NCBI GenBank assembly: GCA_021229015.1
Contig: CM037783.1
Coordinates: 6,767,324-6,831,323 of the forward strand
Origin: Solen grandis
Lineage: Eukaryota; Mollusca; Bivalvia; Adapedonta; Solenidae
Reading direction: 5' to 3'
DNA length: 64,000 nucleotides
Positions within the stretch are counted from its first letter, which is position 1, and every line of letters begins with the position of its first letter. Of the stretch, positions 12,845 to 25,955 are shown in pieces. The notes below the pieces were generated by a model. The model was not told where the DNA came from, made no database searches, and saw nothing but the letters and a program-made list of their open reading frames with translations. Made by a program: the position numbers and the translations under genes.

Positions 12845-13015
12845 AAATGGCATGACACTAACAAACCCAACACTGACCCACCAGTCTCAGTCATACCCTT
12901 ATACTGAGTATTTGAAGCATTGGAGAGACGTACCAGGACAGTTTTAATGACCTTGACCACAGCTAGAGATTGAGCCCACAACCTCAAATTCTATATGCAC
13001 TCAGTCACCAAAACC
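12845..13015 (-). mobile_element. tRNA-derived SINE (type A), degraded
   Basis: Minus-strand head with TTGGTGACTGAGTGC and B-box-like GGTTGTGGGCTCAATCTC, followed by remnants of the type A body. Confidence 0.55.
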
Positions 13016-16000
13016 AATGTGAAAATAACACTGTTATTTTCCCTGTACTGAAAAAAATAACAAGTTCATCACTCTTTAAAAAAAAAGAAAAGAAAAAGAA
13101 AAGGTACTTTAAATGTTCTTGTAAGACATCCTTTAACACACTGCTTGTCAAACTGATCTTTATCATATGACAAATAAATAGTATGCGATTATAGCATTCA
13201 GTACAGACCTGTCCTTTACTGACATTGAAATACTGCATGCATAAAACAGAGTACAGAAGCTGAATGTTTGCAGATTCTGAAATCCTCCCCCTTTATTGAC
13301 ATGAACTAGCTCTGAATTACTGACAGATGACAGAATACAAGATATCACAGTCTATGAAACATATTCAGAAGTTCTTGATTTGAATTATGTGAAGTACTAA
13401 ATGTAGCAATGTGTGAACTGCTTGTGATTAAGGACAGGTAATCCATCTGGGAATTAAAACAAGTTTTTCAACATTTTTGCTTTCAATAAATATTATATTT
13501 ACCAGAGGAAAAAATACAATAAACAATTAAATTCACTCTTTACCAGTGATTCATTATATAATAATAACAATATGGCAACTTAACAACTGTTTATTATGTA
13601 GTTGCTCACTCATCAAAAATTCATGATTCTTTCCTTGACAAAGGCAAGTCTTACCGAAACAGTGGTAATGAGTGAATTTTAATTTTTTTTTTAATTTTTT
13701 TTTTTGCTTTCACTTGCAAATAATGTTGCTACTGTAAATACCTCAATACATTAAAAGGGTTTGGGTTCATTTTATGTAGTGCAGAAAGAGGAATACTTCT
13801 TCAAAATACAAGCATTCAACAATAAGTAATCAGTAGAGTGAAAATTATAAGTTACCTAATAGAAACAAAAGATAAATGAACCTTTCTTGCTTAATGTCAG
13901 AACATGTCGGAGAAACCATTGCAGGTCATAAAAGTTATTCCTATGAAATTTGTTTTGAATAGATGTGAGATGAAAGAAACACATAAACAGCAAAGTGATG
14001 AGCTCTCACTTTTTTTTTTTTAAATTATGAAATAGTTTGAAACTTTTTTGCTGATATAAAAGTTAACAGATGTAATGTTTAAAAGTGCACACAAATTAGT
14101 TCCTACTGATATTCCTGATGATAAATATAACTGGTTGGGAGGAACTACTTTTTGTAGATTAATATAACTGGGTTGGAGGAACTACTTTTTATAATTTGTG
14201 GTAAAAATCACTTGAGTTAAAACATCTATATTGCTGCAGATTTAAAATCTTATTTATTTTTTCAGTCCTCCTGATTTTTATCTAGTAAGAGCATTTATTA
14301 CTTTGTCCAAAACACCTTAAGTGCAAAGACCTTGTCTTACCGGACTTTTCCTCTGCACCATTCTAACATCATAATTCCACTGTGCATTCATCAACACTTC
14401 ACCATTCCATCATCCATCTACTGGGAACAATAATGTCATTTCTAACCATTCAAAACTGGTCTATTAATGCAATAAAGGCCTGAGCAAACGACCCCATAAA
14501 AGGTCAGCATCGTCAATACCAGCAGTTAATAGAGGGGCTACCAAAGGAGATGCTAACACAGGGAGTGAGGCCAGGGACCTCCGGACAGATCATCAGAGGC
14601 AGTGGAGACAGTCATTACCCTGGACATTAATGTTCACACCTCTAATGCAATAAAGAGGTCGCAATTACATTTCGGCACATGATCTCAGCGTTAACATTTC
14701 ACAGCTTTAGACTACCTCCTCAGGCAAAGTTTCTTGATATGAGTGTCCACCATGAGAGCGGCTAGTTTCATCACAACAAAGTTCTGCATACTGGAATGAT
14801 GTTTGGGTCTTTGAAGAATAGAGGAAAAATAAGTTGTAGTCCCTTAAGACAGGTACTCAATTAACAAGTTCCAGTTAGACTGCATGTGTTGTAACTGTGC
14901 TTGAGTATCTAGATTTAAGATTCTGATGAGGCAAACCATGATGAGGCAATACAATACATCAATTATATTACTGACACTGCAGAACATGCAAACACAGATT
15001 TAAGTCACTGTAACATGATTAAATGGATGGAAATTTTAACTGCTTAATTAAACCCTCAGAAGAATTTCTCAAGATAGCTCGTGCAGTCTGGTGTTGCAAA
15101 TGGCTGCAATGATCCCAAATTGCAAGTTTTATAAATGGCAATCTTTCTCAATCAGTTTCAAAGCTACTTCTCTCCTTTAATCTTAATTACACCTCACTGG
15201 TGTCAATCATTTTTAATGAAATATGAGTCGAATCCATTAATGCAAGAGAGAATTTGTTTTGCTTAAATCCAACTTAGGGCTGACTTTATCTGTATGGAGA
15301 TTAAATGGAAAAATAGGTTAAATGATTCATTAGCAAATCATTGAACACCCATTTTCTGTAAGAGAGCATGATAATCTTGCATTCTGAAATTCCATGTCAA
15401 ATTAGAGTGATACTCTCAAAGTAATGAGGGTGTGATCATAGATTAAGAATTAACTTCACATTCCAAAGAAATTAGCAAAGTTCCAAACTATGCAAACAGG
15501 GTGTTTCTACTGATGTATTGAAAAGAACTCTAAAAACAATTGCTGCAATCTTGTGGAATTGTGTCCAACCAACAGAGTTCAGTTATTTGATTGATATACA
15601 TAGTGATGCCTCACTGTCTTAAAATGCTCCAGACAAATGTAACAAAACCTAAGTTATCCTGTCAGAGTCTTGGATCTACCCTTATAAGGTGAGCACCAAG
15701 AAAGAGTACTTTTGAATTGAAGACCATGGGTTGGCATGGCAAGAGATCAAATCCAAGACTTTCTTTTCAGATACTCTATTCATCAGCTACCATGACAGAC
15801 TGTACAATATGAGGTCACAGCAAACTTCAATATTTTTCAAACTTGAATAAAGTCTTATGGTAAACATCGTCATAAAGATGCGAGTTAAAAAGCATACTGG
15901 AAAAATCAATTTTAGTTATACTTTATATTTCTGTTAAACAAAAATGAATTTCAATTAATGTAATATACATGTACAATTTGGTAAATTGACTGGCATGCAA

Positions 16001-16910
16001 AAATGTGGCATGTGCACCAACACTGGTAGATTTATCAAATCCAAATCATACATATCTATGGCATTAATATATATGTGTTTTTTAAAGAAGCAGAAAGTAT
16101 GACTTTCTTATATATTACTTGATAATCCTGGAGGGATACAACAAACCGTCCTTTGATGTTCACAATGTCAGGAACTGGGGAGGAAAACCAACAGAGTGTA
16201 ATGATTCAAGATTTGATTTCATTAACATTTACATTAGCCTTAAGTCTTCAGATCATCATTATTTGGAGGAACAATTAACCAGTAAAAGAGGAATGAAGAT
16301 TTATAGACTTATGGGGCCACCATGAGATGGGCTAGGGAGAAATTTGATGATGACTAAACACTGTAGCTGTCACTTTTCCTCGGGGATTGATCTATTGTTT
16401 CTCCCAGCACTGATCCTGACACAGTGCGAAGCAATCATTCCCTAGGCTACGGCTTCACTTGTCGTTCCAGGACAATCATTTACCGTCCAGCACAATGACT
16501 CAGAAATAATAAGCCCTGGTTCATATTCAATCTCAGTCAAGGCAGTGAGACCACACAAAATGATTGTCATTGAAGACAATTTGGAAATCTTCTATTAAAT
16601 AAGAACTGCACTCTCTTCTCTTTCAATGAAATGTTCAGAGCAAAACAATTCGACATGAGTATCTGTCAAAATTCAAATCATTTATAAGTGCTGTAGATAT
16701 ATTGAAATTATTAGCAATATTGGGTTCAATAATGTATACAATATCCATTATAAGACCTATTGAAAACCTTTACAACTAAAGTATACCATAAGATGTTTTG
16801 TTTGACAATCAAGTCTGATTTTCAATATTTTAGCATTAAAGATGATGAATACCCCCAGATACTGCTTTGTCACAGTTACCATTACAATGTCAGACAGTCT
16901 TGAGAAATAT
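13016..16910. other. Mostly unique DNA, no gene found
   Basis: Apart from a SINE fragment at 15665 and a small tandem duplication near 14115-14185 (GGAGGAACTACTTTTT), this stretch has no repeats that I recognise. Segments 14480-14720, 15060-15300 and 16340-16600 are of mixed composition without open frames, as conserved non-coding DNA often looks. That is an impression only. Confidence 0.35.
15665..15802 (-). mobile_element. tRNA-derived SINE fragment (type A)
   Basis: Minus-strand head around 15740-15800: TGGTAGCTGATGAATAGAG, then a B-box-like GGATTTGATCTC. The body is barely recognisable. Confidence 0.45.
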
Positions 16911-17050
16911 AACAAGAGTGTTCTCAGAAACATGTGTGTCACCTGCTGATGTGTGACGGAAAAAGTGTGAAGGACAGACAAACGGACGCAAGGACAAACA
17001 ACAGAAAAGTGATCCCTATGTGTCACTTCTGCTTACAGCAGTGACACAAC
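16911..17050 (+). mobile_element. Short hairpin-ended element (AACAAGAGTGTTCTC family), copy 2
   Basis: A 140-bp copy of the element at 11981-12117, with the same start and the same right-end palindrome (GTGTCACTTCTGC, loop, GCAGTGACAC). Confidence 0.6.
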
Positions 17051-17365
17051 AAAGGGCCATAACTCATTCAAATCAAGCATATGATGACATGCCAACAATA
17101 CAGCCCCCACATACTTTGTATCAGGAAGTATAATTACTTATGCCTCCCAAAATCCTTTTGGTGGCATAGCAAGATTCAAACAAACAATATAATTAACAAA
17201 AATGCATGATACATGTATATGAGATAATAGAAACCCAGTTTTAACCTCTTAAATATTGTCTGATATGTGGTATCCAATTAAAGTAAATGACCCTAAATGC
17301 TGCGACAGACGCAGTTTCCGAGAGAAGCATCAATCTAAAGACCATATCTATGCCAATTCCAGTCA

Positions 17366-17645
17366 AACAAGTAACTGGTGTTGCATGCAACACATGAGTC
17401 CCCTACCAGTGAGGTGCACAAATTTCCGTTACCGGAGCAACAAGAATTTTGGTCCGAGAAAAAAAACAAAGTGAAGTGCTGAGTCAAGCCATACCGCCAT
17501 CTATTCATATACCAACTTTCAAAATATTATCTTAAACGGTTTCTAAGTTATTGCAGGATCCAGATTTCTGGACATCCCAACAGACGGACGGACAGACAGA
17601 GGGCAAACCTATAGTCCCCTCCAGGGTAAACACCGGTAGGGGACT
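17366..17645 (-). mobile_element. AGTCCCCTACCGG element, short copy
   Basis: On the minus strand it starts AGTCCCCTACCGGTG, with a complementary CTGGAGGGGACT forming the 5' hairpin. A GACGGACGGACAG tract follows. It ends with the hairpin GTGTTGCATGCAACAC near 17380 and GTTACTTG. About 280 bp. Confidence 0.65.
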
Positions 17646-18543
17646 AATTACTAAATACATTCATAAAAGCCATTATCACTACAGATAACTATGAAGCCTT
17701 TGATGTGGGCATCGGTGACAAACCAACATGATTCTATATTCATGATAAACAGAACAGAATATTACAGTGAGTAATCTAAATCCATTATACAAACATCAGA
17801 CTACTGGAGGTACTAAATCATTGATTTTATATTGCAGTTTAAAGTTATTGGATTTTGTTTCTCTGTCTTTTGAGCCCTGTCAGCAATACTTTATGTCAAA
17901 CCGTTTAATGTCAAAACTAACATCAAATGACCCAAGTTTATTACATAACACCAGGAAAAAGAAAGCTGTTTAGCATTCACCATTATGATTTGACATGACA
18001 TTGAAATATATCAGTCATTTTTAATTGGCCCAAATTCCACAATCATTTATAAAGTTCAGAGCAGATTAAATTCAGCAAAGTTAATAGAAACTCAACAAGT
18101 ATTACTGAAATTCACACCTCTGTAAATATATGTGCTGTCAAAAGGATTAAATTTCCTTTTATTATTTTCCAGCAAAAAAATAATCTAATCAACATCAGTC
18201 ATGGCTTAATTACAATATTTTATGATTAATGAAGAGTTGAGCATGCATACTTTTTTCCCTCATTTCTCAATTTTTCAAATACATCTTATTCAAATCTATG
18301 AAAATTGTTCTACTACACATTTTCCAGGCTCCATGAAGCGTGCTCAAAGTCTGGGAGCATCTACATGTCTGACAGCTATTCTTTTCAATGAAAAAAAATA
18401 AAAAAATTAAGACTTTGTACAGACACTGCGCTGGGTTTGGATCTGGTGTCTTGTCTGTCAGAGGCAAATTAAATCTATCTAGCTTGAAACTGAGGTAATA
18501 TTCACAGAAAATAGGAATACATAATAATAAATAAGAATCAAAA

Positions 18544-18985
18544 CAAGAGGGCCATGATGGCCCTAGGATTGCTGACCTGAAAACATACATACTTCTGGAC
18601 AAGAAGATTTTCAAATTTGTGCTATATAAGATAAATATAAGGAAAATGGGCTTCGCACCCTGGCGGCCATGTTTTTTTAACAATCCAAATAATTTGAAAA
18701 CAAATTTAGTAGAGAGTGACCTGAGGAACATCTCTGCCAAATAACTTTGAAATCCAGCCTCTACTTTTGCACAAGAAGATTTTTCAAATTTGTACTATAT
18801 ATATATAATAAGGCAAATTAGCGCTGCCTCCTGGTGGCCATGTTTTTGTACAGATCAGAATAATTTGAACAATCTTGGTAGACAGTTATCCAAGGAACAT
18901 CTGTGCCAAATTATTTTAAAATCTGGCCAGGAGTTTTGGAGGAGATGTCTTAAAAAGTTTTCACTATATACATACAGAGCTCTAG
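18544..18985 (+). mobile_element. ACAAGAGGGCC element, 3'-truncated or variant
   Basis: Starts ACAAGAGGGCCATGATGGCC with the usual 5' palindrome. It contains about two internal units of roughly 174 bp that also occur at 27120-27834 (landmark GGCCATGTTTTT, then AATAATTTGAACAATC). It lacks the CAGGTGAGCTAA 3' hairpin and fades near CTCTAGATTAA. Confidence 0.65.
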
Positions 18986-20479
18986 ATTAAAGGCGTTTAA
19001 TTTGTCGTAAATAGGATTTAAATACAACAAAAAACAATTTGATTTTCATAAAACAGCGTAACAGTACGATCTTAAAATATGAAAAAGGATTTTGAAATTT
19101 CCGTCGTGTATCTTGATCTGCACTCTAAACCTGCTGCAACTTCCGCTTCTGTTAAAATGACCATATTGGCAAATTCTTTTGTTTATTTTCCATAACATTT
19201 AAGATGGACCATTTTTAATATGTTTTCATGGTAATCTTAATTCCTATTAAAAAAAAAAAGAAAAGATTTTCACTGGGATTTACTTTATTTGCAAAAACAA
19301 AAACAAAACAACAACAACAGAATCTGGAATAATTTCTTTCTATAAATTCCTTTTCATCTTGTTTGTTTTCACTTTTCATGGAAACTCGTTGTATTGGAGA
19401 AGAATTCAATATACACTCATGCAATAGACCCTGAATGAAAACTATCAATGTGTGATTATTTTCTCTCCCAATTGAAAACTGATTGATAGCTGAGTGTCCC
19501 TGGTGGAAATGTATAAATGAGTAAGCCATCACAATGAACCAGGAAGTGACTGAGAGCCTGTTGTATGCACTGGAACCAATGCAGGCAGTCCGGTGTGAAA
19601 GTCATACATTATTGATGGTTTATAAACTGGCAAATGGGTCCATTGAGATACAAAATGGCCACTCTTTGGTTGACAATTCAGAGGAAAATCATTACAGATC
19701 TAATCTTGAAACCTCATGGAGCCTGATTAAGCATGACTTGCTGCAAATGTTTGAAAACAGGTGAATAATCTGCAAATCTCAAATCTAATAGAAATCAATG
19801 ACAGTTCATCACCAGAGCTAGGGGGAAAAAGTTAAAGGGATATAGATAACAAAATAACTGTGGTAACTGTTCCTTGGCTCACTTTTTTAAAGGATTTGAA
19901 TTTGACAACTATTACATATTGCTACACTGGCCAATAAATATCCCTGTAACCTCAACAGGAAGCATGTCACGATGTGTAATATCTACAAGTTAAATTTCCT
20001 TCCTTAAATAGAAACTAATTCCTTGTTCAAGTTTTGTGACATATTCTTATCAAGAATTACTGTGAAAAATGACCCCAAAACTCAAAAGTATTCTTAAGTA
20101 GGTCTCAACATAAGACAACATTTCCTTCAGTTTCCAGTCAGTGACCTTGTCTACCAAAACTAAATTTCTGAACCATCTTCTTTATTTCAGTAACATTTTA
20201 ATGCATAATGTTGGTCAGTGATTTTGATTTTATTCCTAACCAAGAGTTGCTGGAATGGACTGTGACACCTGACCCCCTAGTCACGTCCCAACTGCTGGAT
20301 CAATCTATGTTTCCAAAGTCTTAAAACAATTTAAAATGACAATTTACTATTCATAACAAGAGTTCCTGTGCTAATATGATTTTCCATTTCAAGTAAATTA
20401 CCTTGACATTCACCTCTAATGCAATCTCAAATCAAAATTCATTTGGATATTATGCAAACTAAGTTCAAGCATCACCGAC

Positions 20480-20690
20480 TTTAACTATCAAACAGCCAAT
20501 CACCGCGTGGGTTTGAGTACCAGCCGGGTCATTTGGATTTTCATGTGAGGAAGCCTTCCAGCTGGCTTGCAGTAGGTTTGTGGTTCTACCCGGATGCCTC
20601 AGTGCATTCAGGTCTTCCTCTACCTGTAATAAGCTGGACGTCGCTATATGACTGAAATACTGTTGCAGCGACGGTAAACTAAAAAAAAAA
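20480..20690 (+). mobile_element. tRNA-derived SINE (type B)
   Basis: Plus orientation: a worn B box around GTGGGTTTGAGTACCAGCC, then the type B body (ATGTGAGGAAGCCTTCCAGC, GGTTCTACCCGGATGCCTC, GGACGTCGCTATATGACTG) ending at GCAGCGACGGTAAAC and an A-rich tail. Confidence 0.72.
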
Positions 20691-22106
20691 TCAATCAATC
20701 TGAGTTCATGCAATTAATTATAAAAATGCAATTGATTTTAAGATGTTTTAAATTTTGAGTCATATACAGGGCAAAGAAGAGCAACAGTGCACAGAGGCAT
20801 CATGCATGGTTACATCATCAACTTGCAACTAGTCAGCTGGAAGGTTAAACCAGACAGACAAGACTATAGTAGGTAGGGGCCAAGTGAAAGTCAGCCAGTA
20901 ACTATAATCTCTCAGTCACAAAGGTCCAAACAAAGAAAACATTCCTTGTGCCTTATGTGAAAACTAACCCACCTAGCTAAACACTCAAAGGAGATCTGGT
21001 ACTTTTGTTAGTTCAAAACATATCAGTAAAATGAGACATTTGAAAAGCTACTCTAAAATTCAAACTGTCCTAAATATCGAATTATTCATGATAAAAGATA
21101 ACAAGCATTAAATCATTATCCCTATGGATTTCTTGTGAATATCCTTCTTTAAAAGGCAAAATATTACATTAATTTTCTCAAATTCTTCCCTATATCTCCC
21201 TGCATCATTAGTTCAATGACTAATATTGCATTAATAAAACATTTTCTGTGGCGTTAATCTTAAATGGCTGCAATTAACGGGACACTGACACATGATAAGG
21301 AACACACTACAGTGTTTTGTGAGCCACAGATAGGCTGCAGCAGGCCAACCAGATCATTATCATCCACTTATCCCTAATGTTGGTAGTTTTTCCATAGTAA
21401 ACACTTTCCAATGGACATGCATTATATCTGTGATACATCTAATTGGACTGTGTGTGTTGTTAGCAGACTGCCTTGAGCACATGTCTGATTAATGTTTATA
21501 GATAAGTATACAGTGTAGTATAAGATAAATCAAGATAATTATGAAGTATCAGGACATTAAACCTGAATATAACACAGTCCTAATACACTGTGTGACTATT
21601 TGAATCTCCGCATATAAATAATGCAGCTTTATTTAATTTACAAGCATTAGACAGAAAGCAATAATGCTTAAGAAAATCTCGTTAGCACTGATGGTGACAC
21701 TTGTGCAATGCTTGATGACTGGGAGGAAACTGGCGCACTGTGTAATATCACAAGCAAAGACCAGATGTATACCCTGTTCTGTTGATACGAATGTAGAGAG
21801 GCTCATACCCTCCTGGTCCAGTGTTCTCTAAAATACTTAAGTACAATCTCAGACTCAAATATGAATATCATACTCAAATCCCTATTGAAACTAATAGGCA
21901 GAGTTTGAGTATGAAAGTCATACTGAAGTACCATTCCTATTTTTATATGGCCTGATGCTAGACTGTAATAAATTGAGGAGACACTGCATGACATCCAATT
22001 TCTGGAAGCCCAAGAAAATATGTGTCCCTTGTGTTTTGTTGTTTCCAAATATTGTCCTCATTTCTCTAATTATTTTTTTTACTGATTAAGGAATTCCCTA
22101 TATTAA

Positions 22107-23262
22107 ACAAGAGGGCCAAGATGGCCCTTGGTCGCTCACCTGAGAAAGATGATTGCTTAAGAAATAAAGATGCTTGAGTGTAAAAGTGAAATCTGGCTTT
22201 TTTTATGGTGAAATGGGCATAACTCCTAAATTTACAAGTCAATATCAGTTATAATTGAACCCGATTGTGAGATTATGGGCATAAACATTGTCTTAAAGTT
22301 TAAAAATGATTGTTAAAAAAATGAAGTTGGTAGAGAATAAACAAAGTGAAATCTTGCATTTTTTGTATTAAAAGGGGCATAACTCCTGACCTAAATGACC
22401 CATCTCAGCCACAATTGAACTCAATCAAGACATTATGGTCATTAATAATGTCATAAAGTTTGAAGATGATTGCTAAAATGATGAAGATGCTAGAGTGTAA
22501 ACAAAGTGAAATATGGCTTTTTTTTATATTAAAAGGGACATAACTCCTGACCTAATTGACGGATCTCAGCCATAATCAAACTTTATTGAGACCTTATGGT
22601 CATAGGCATTGTCATAAAGTTTGAAGATGATTGCTAAAATGAAGATGCTAGAGTGCAAACAATGTGAAATCTGGCTTTATTTAATTTTAAAAGGGGCATA
22701 ACTCCTGACCTAATGTTCCGATATCAGCCATAATCGAACTTGGCCGAGATTTTATGGTTATAAACATTGTTTTAAAGTTTGAAGATAATTGCTTATAAAA
22801 TGAAGATGCTAGAGTGCAAACAATGTAAAATCTGGCTTTTTTGAATTTTAAAAGGGGCATAACTCCTGACCTAATGTTCCGATATCAGCCATAATCGAAC
22901 TTGGCCGAGATTTTATGGTTATAAACATTGTTTCAAAGTTTGAAGATAATTGCTCATAAAATGAAGATGCTAGAGTGCAAACAATGTGAAATCTGGCTTT
23001 TTTGAATTTTAAAAGGGGCATAACTCCTGACCTAATGTTCCGATATCAGCCATAATCGAACTTGGCCGAGATTTTATGGTTATAAACATTGTTTTAAAGT
23101 TTGAAGATAATTGCTCATAAAATGAAGATGCTAGAGTGCAAACGAACAAATTGTGGACGACGGACGACGGACGGACGGACGGACGGACAGACGGACGGAC
23201 GGACGACGGACATTCATCGATCCTAAAAGCTCATCCTGAGCACACGTGCTCAGGTGAGCTAA
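22107..23262 (+). mobile_element. ACAAGAGGGCC element with ~160-bp internal repeats
   Basis: 5' palindrome GGGCCAAGATGGCCC. It contains about six to seven tandem units of 160 bp (landmarks GGGGCATAACTCCTGACC and GAAGATGCTAGAGTG), a GGAC microsatellite at about 23150-23215, and a 3' hairpin TGAGCACACGTGCTCA followed by GGTGAGCTAA. The hairpin plus a CTAA end resembles a Helitron-type 3' terminus. No coding capacity. Confidence 0.75.
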
Positions 23263-23996
23263 AAAAGAATATATAACTGCAAGTTATTTGCTGAATCTAA
23301 ATAGGTTCTTTCTCCTTCATGTTTCCAAATTATTATAATGACATGTTACAGCATGTCATAATTCCAAAAAGGTACAGAGTCATCCATTTCAAATGTCAAA
23401 ATGACAATTGTTGTACTGCCTGAACAGTGTATCTGAAAACCTGCCAGACATAAAAACTCACACCCCATTATTTAGTTAATATGGTGTATATCTAATTGGA
23501 AAAAAATGATGTGTACCTCTAGAAATGATAAACAATAGAAAGCACAGCCGGAGATGTCCCAGTTACCTGTGGAAACTGTTATAAGAATCTACATTGAATT
23601 GGAGCACACACACATGTTGTCATTAGTCAATATGTCAACATGAGCCAGTATACACTTGTAGAACAGGTTCTATACCCTGATGCCTACCTGGCAACAAGTG
23701 GTGGTTACCTTTTGTTAGTGAAGCTTAGTTTTGTGGGCCACTTAGCAAAGATTCAAGATTATGAATCTTGGTTACTTGTTTAAAAGACACACATGAAATT
23801 GTTTATAATATGCGCAGGCATAACCTTTCACCTTTCATTTAAGTAAAGAGTTCCCAGTACAATTTGAATTTCTGTATACTGGTTCACTCAAGAAAAGCCA
23901 AATTTCTGTTTTATGATGTTTATTTTGATTACACGGGCACTTTCTTAGAATGTTGATGGCCCACTGCAGGGGAGAAAATTTCAATGTTATCTAAAA

Positions 23997-25445
23997 ACAA
24001 GAGGGCCAAGATGGCTCTTGATCGCTCACCTGAGAAAGATGATTGCTTAAGAAATAAAGATGCTAGAGTGTAAAAGTGAAATCTGGCTTTTTTTATGGTG
24101 AAAAGGGCATAACTCCTAAATTAATATCAGTTATAATTGAACCCAATTGCGAGATTATCGGCATAAACATTGTCTTAAAGTTTAAAAAAGATTGTTAAAA
24201 AGATGCAAATGCTAGAGTGTAAACAAAGTAAAATATGGCATTTTTTGAATATTAAAAGGGGCATAACTCTTGATCTAATAGACCGATCTCAGGCATAATC
24301 GAACTAAATTATGACATTATTTACATTAACAATGTCATAAAGTTTGAAGATGATTGCTTAAATGATAAATATGCTAGAGTGTAAACAAAGTGAAATCTGG
24401 CATTTTTTTATATTAAAAGGGGCATAACTCCTGACCTAATTGACGGATATCAGCCATAATCAAACTCAATCGAGACATTATGGTCATAAACATTGTCTTA
24501 AAGTTTGAAGATGATTGCACAAAAGATGCAGATGCTAGAGTGTAAACAAAGTGAAATATGGCATTTTTTTAATATTAAAAGGGGCATAACTCCTGACCTA
24601 ATGGACCGATCTCAGCCATAATAGAACTGAATTGAGACCATAAGGTCATAACATTGCCATAAAGTTTGAAGATGATTGCTCAAAAGATGCAGATGTTAGA
24701 GTGTAAACAACGTGAAATATGGCATTTTTTTAATATTAAAAGGGACATAACTCCTGACCTAATAGACCGATCTCAGGCATAATCGAACTCAATTGAGACC
24801 TTATGGTCATAAGCATTGCCATTAAGTTTGAAGATGATTGCTCAAAAGATGCAGATGCTAGAGTGTAAACAAAGTGAAATATGGCATTTTTTTAATATAT
24901 AAAAGGGACATAACTCCTGCTATGACGATCTCAGCATAATCGAACTCAATAAACTTATGGTCAAACATTGCTTAAGTTTGAAGATGATTGCTCAAAAGAT
25001 GAAGATGCTAGAGTGTAAACAAAGTGAAATATGGCATTTTTTTTAATATTAAAAGGGACATAACTCCTGACCTAATAGACCGATCTCAGCCATAATCGAA
25101 TTCAATTGAGACCTTATGGTCATAAGCATTGCAATTAAGTTTGAAGATGATTGCTCAAAAGATGCAGATGCTAGAGTGTAAACAAAGTGAAATATGGCAT
25201 TTTTTGAATATTAAAAGGGGCATAACTCCTGACCTAATTGACGGATCTCAGCCATAATCAAACTCAATCGAGACATTATGGTCATAAACATTGTCTTAAA
25301 GTTTGAAGATGATTGCTTATGAAATAAAGGTGATAGAGTGTAAACACTAAAAATTGTTGACGCCGCACGTCGCACACTGCACGACGGATGACGGACACTC
25401 ACGGGATCACAATAGCTCACCCTGAGCTTTGCTCAGGTGAGCTAA
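23997..25445 (+). mobile_element. ACAAGAGGGCC element, longer sibling (about eight units)
   Basis: Same ends as the 22107-23262 element and the same ~160-bp unit, expanded to about eight copies. The 3' hairpin is shortened (CCTGAGCTTTGCTCAGG) and followed by TGAGCTAA. One unit, at about 24900-24975, is missing many short pieces relative to its neighbours. Confidence 0.75.
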
Positions 25446-25464
25446 AAAAAGAAAACTTTCATTG

Positions 25465-25697
25465 CTCTAATCTGGATCAAAGGTGCCTGGATACTGCAGT
25501 GGTAACGCACCTCCCTTCTCACCAATGTGTCCCAGGTTAAATTCCTGGTCACGTAGATGAGAAGGTAGAGTGGTTTCTCCTGACATGGGTTTTCTCTGGG
25601 CTTTCCAGTTTCCTCCCACAATATTGACCACATACACTGCCATCGAGAGTGATTAATATAAGTTGTGAGAAATTGTTTCGTTATTGATGTAAATAAA
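25465..25697 (+). mobile_element. tRNA-derived SINE (type D)
   Basis: Plus orientation: A-box-like TGGATACTGCAGTGGTAACG, B-box-like CCCAGGTTAAATTCCTGGTC, a body with TCCTGACATGGGTTTTCTC and CCAGTTTCCTCCCAC, and an AAATAAATAAAATTT tail. The tail and body type differ from the other SINEs here. Confidence 0.7.
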
Positions 25698-25717
25698 TAA
25701 AATTTAAACTTAAAACT

Positions 25718-25955
25718 ATATGCTGGCCTAAGAGTAAAGTGTCCGCTTCAGAAGCAGGAGATCAAGGGTTTAATCCCATGCCACAACAAACCAAATTTAA
25801 AGTCATTAGATGGCCCAGTGTCAGGATTATGTGACTAATGGTGTGGTAATTTGCTGTTATATACGGAGTCAGATTTCTTTACCGGTATATCAGTCTTTAG
25901 TAAACATTGTCTCAAAATGACTGAATTACTGTCAGTAATGAAATATTGATGAAAA
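25718..25955 (+). mobile_element. tRNA-derived SINE (type A)
   Basis: Plus-strand head GGCCTAAGAGTAAAGTGTC and B-box-like AAGGGTTTAATCCCATGCC, then the type A body with GTGTCAGGATTATGTGAC and a 3' end near GAATTACTGTCAG. Confidence 0.68.

Larger units (their letters stand above)
17646..22106. other. Intergenic or intronic DNA
   Basis: Holds the ACAAGAGGGCC fragment at 18544 and a type B SINE at 20480. Otherwise AT-rich. Segment 21240-21480 is of mixed composition and looks unique. No exon with splice signals was found. Confidence 0.4.

Noticed and set aside
19534..19764. Plus-strand frame of 76 codons that ends at a donor-like AACAGGTGAAT
   Set aside because: No acceptor-side partner, no family resemblance and no adjoining exon. 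Kept out for lack of support.
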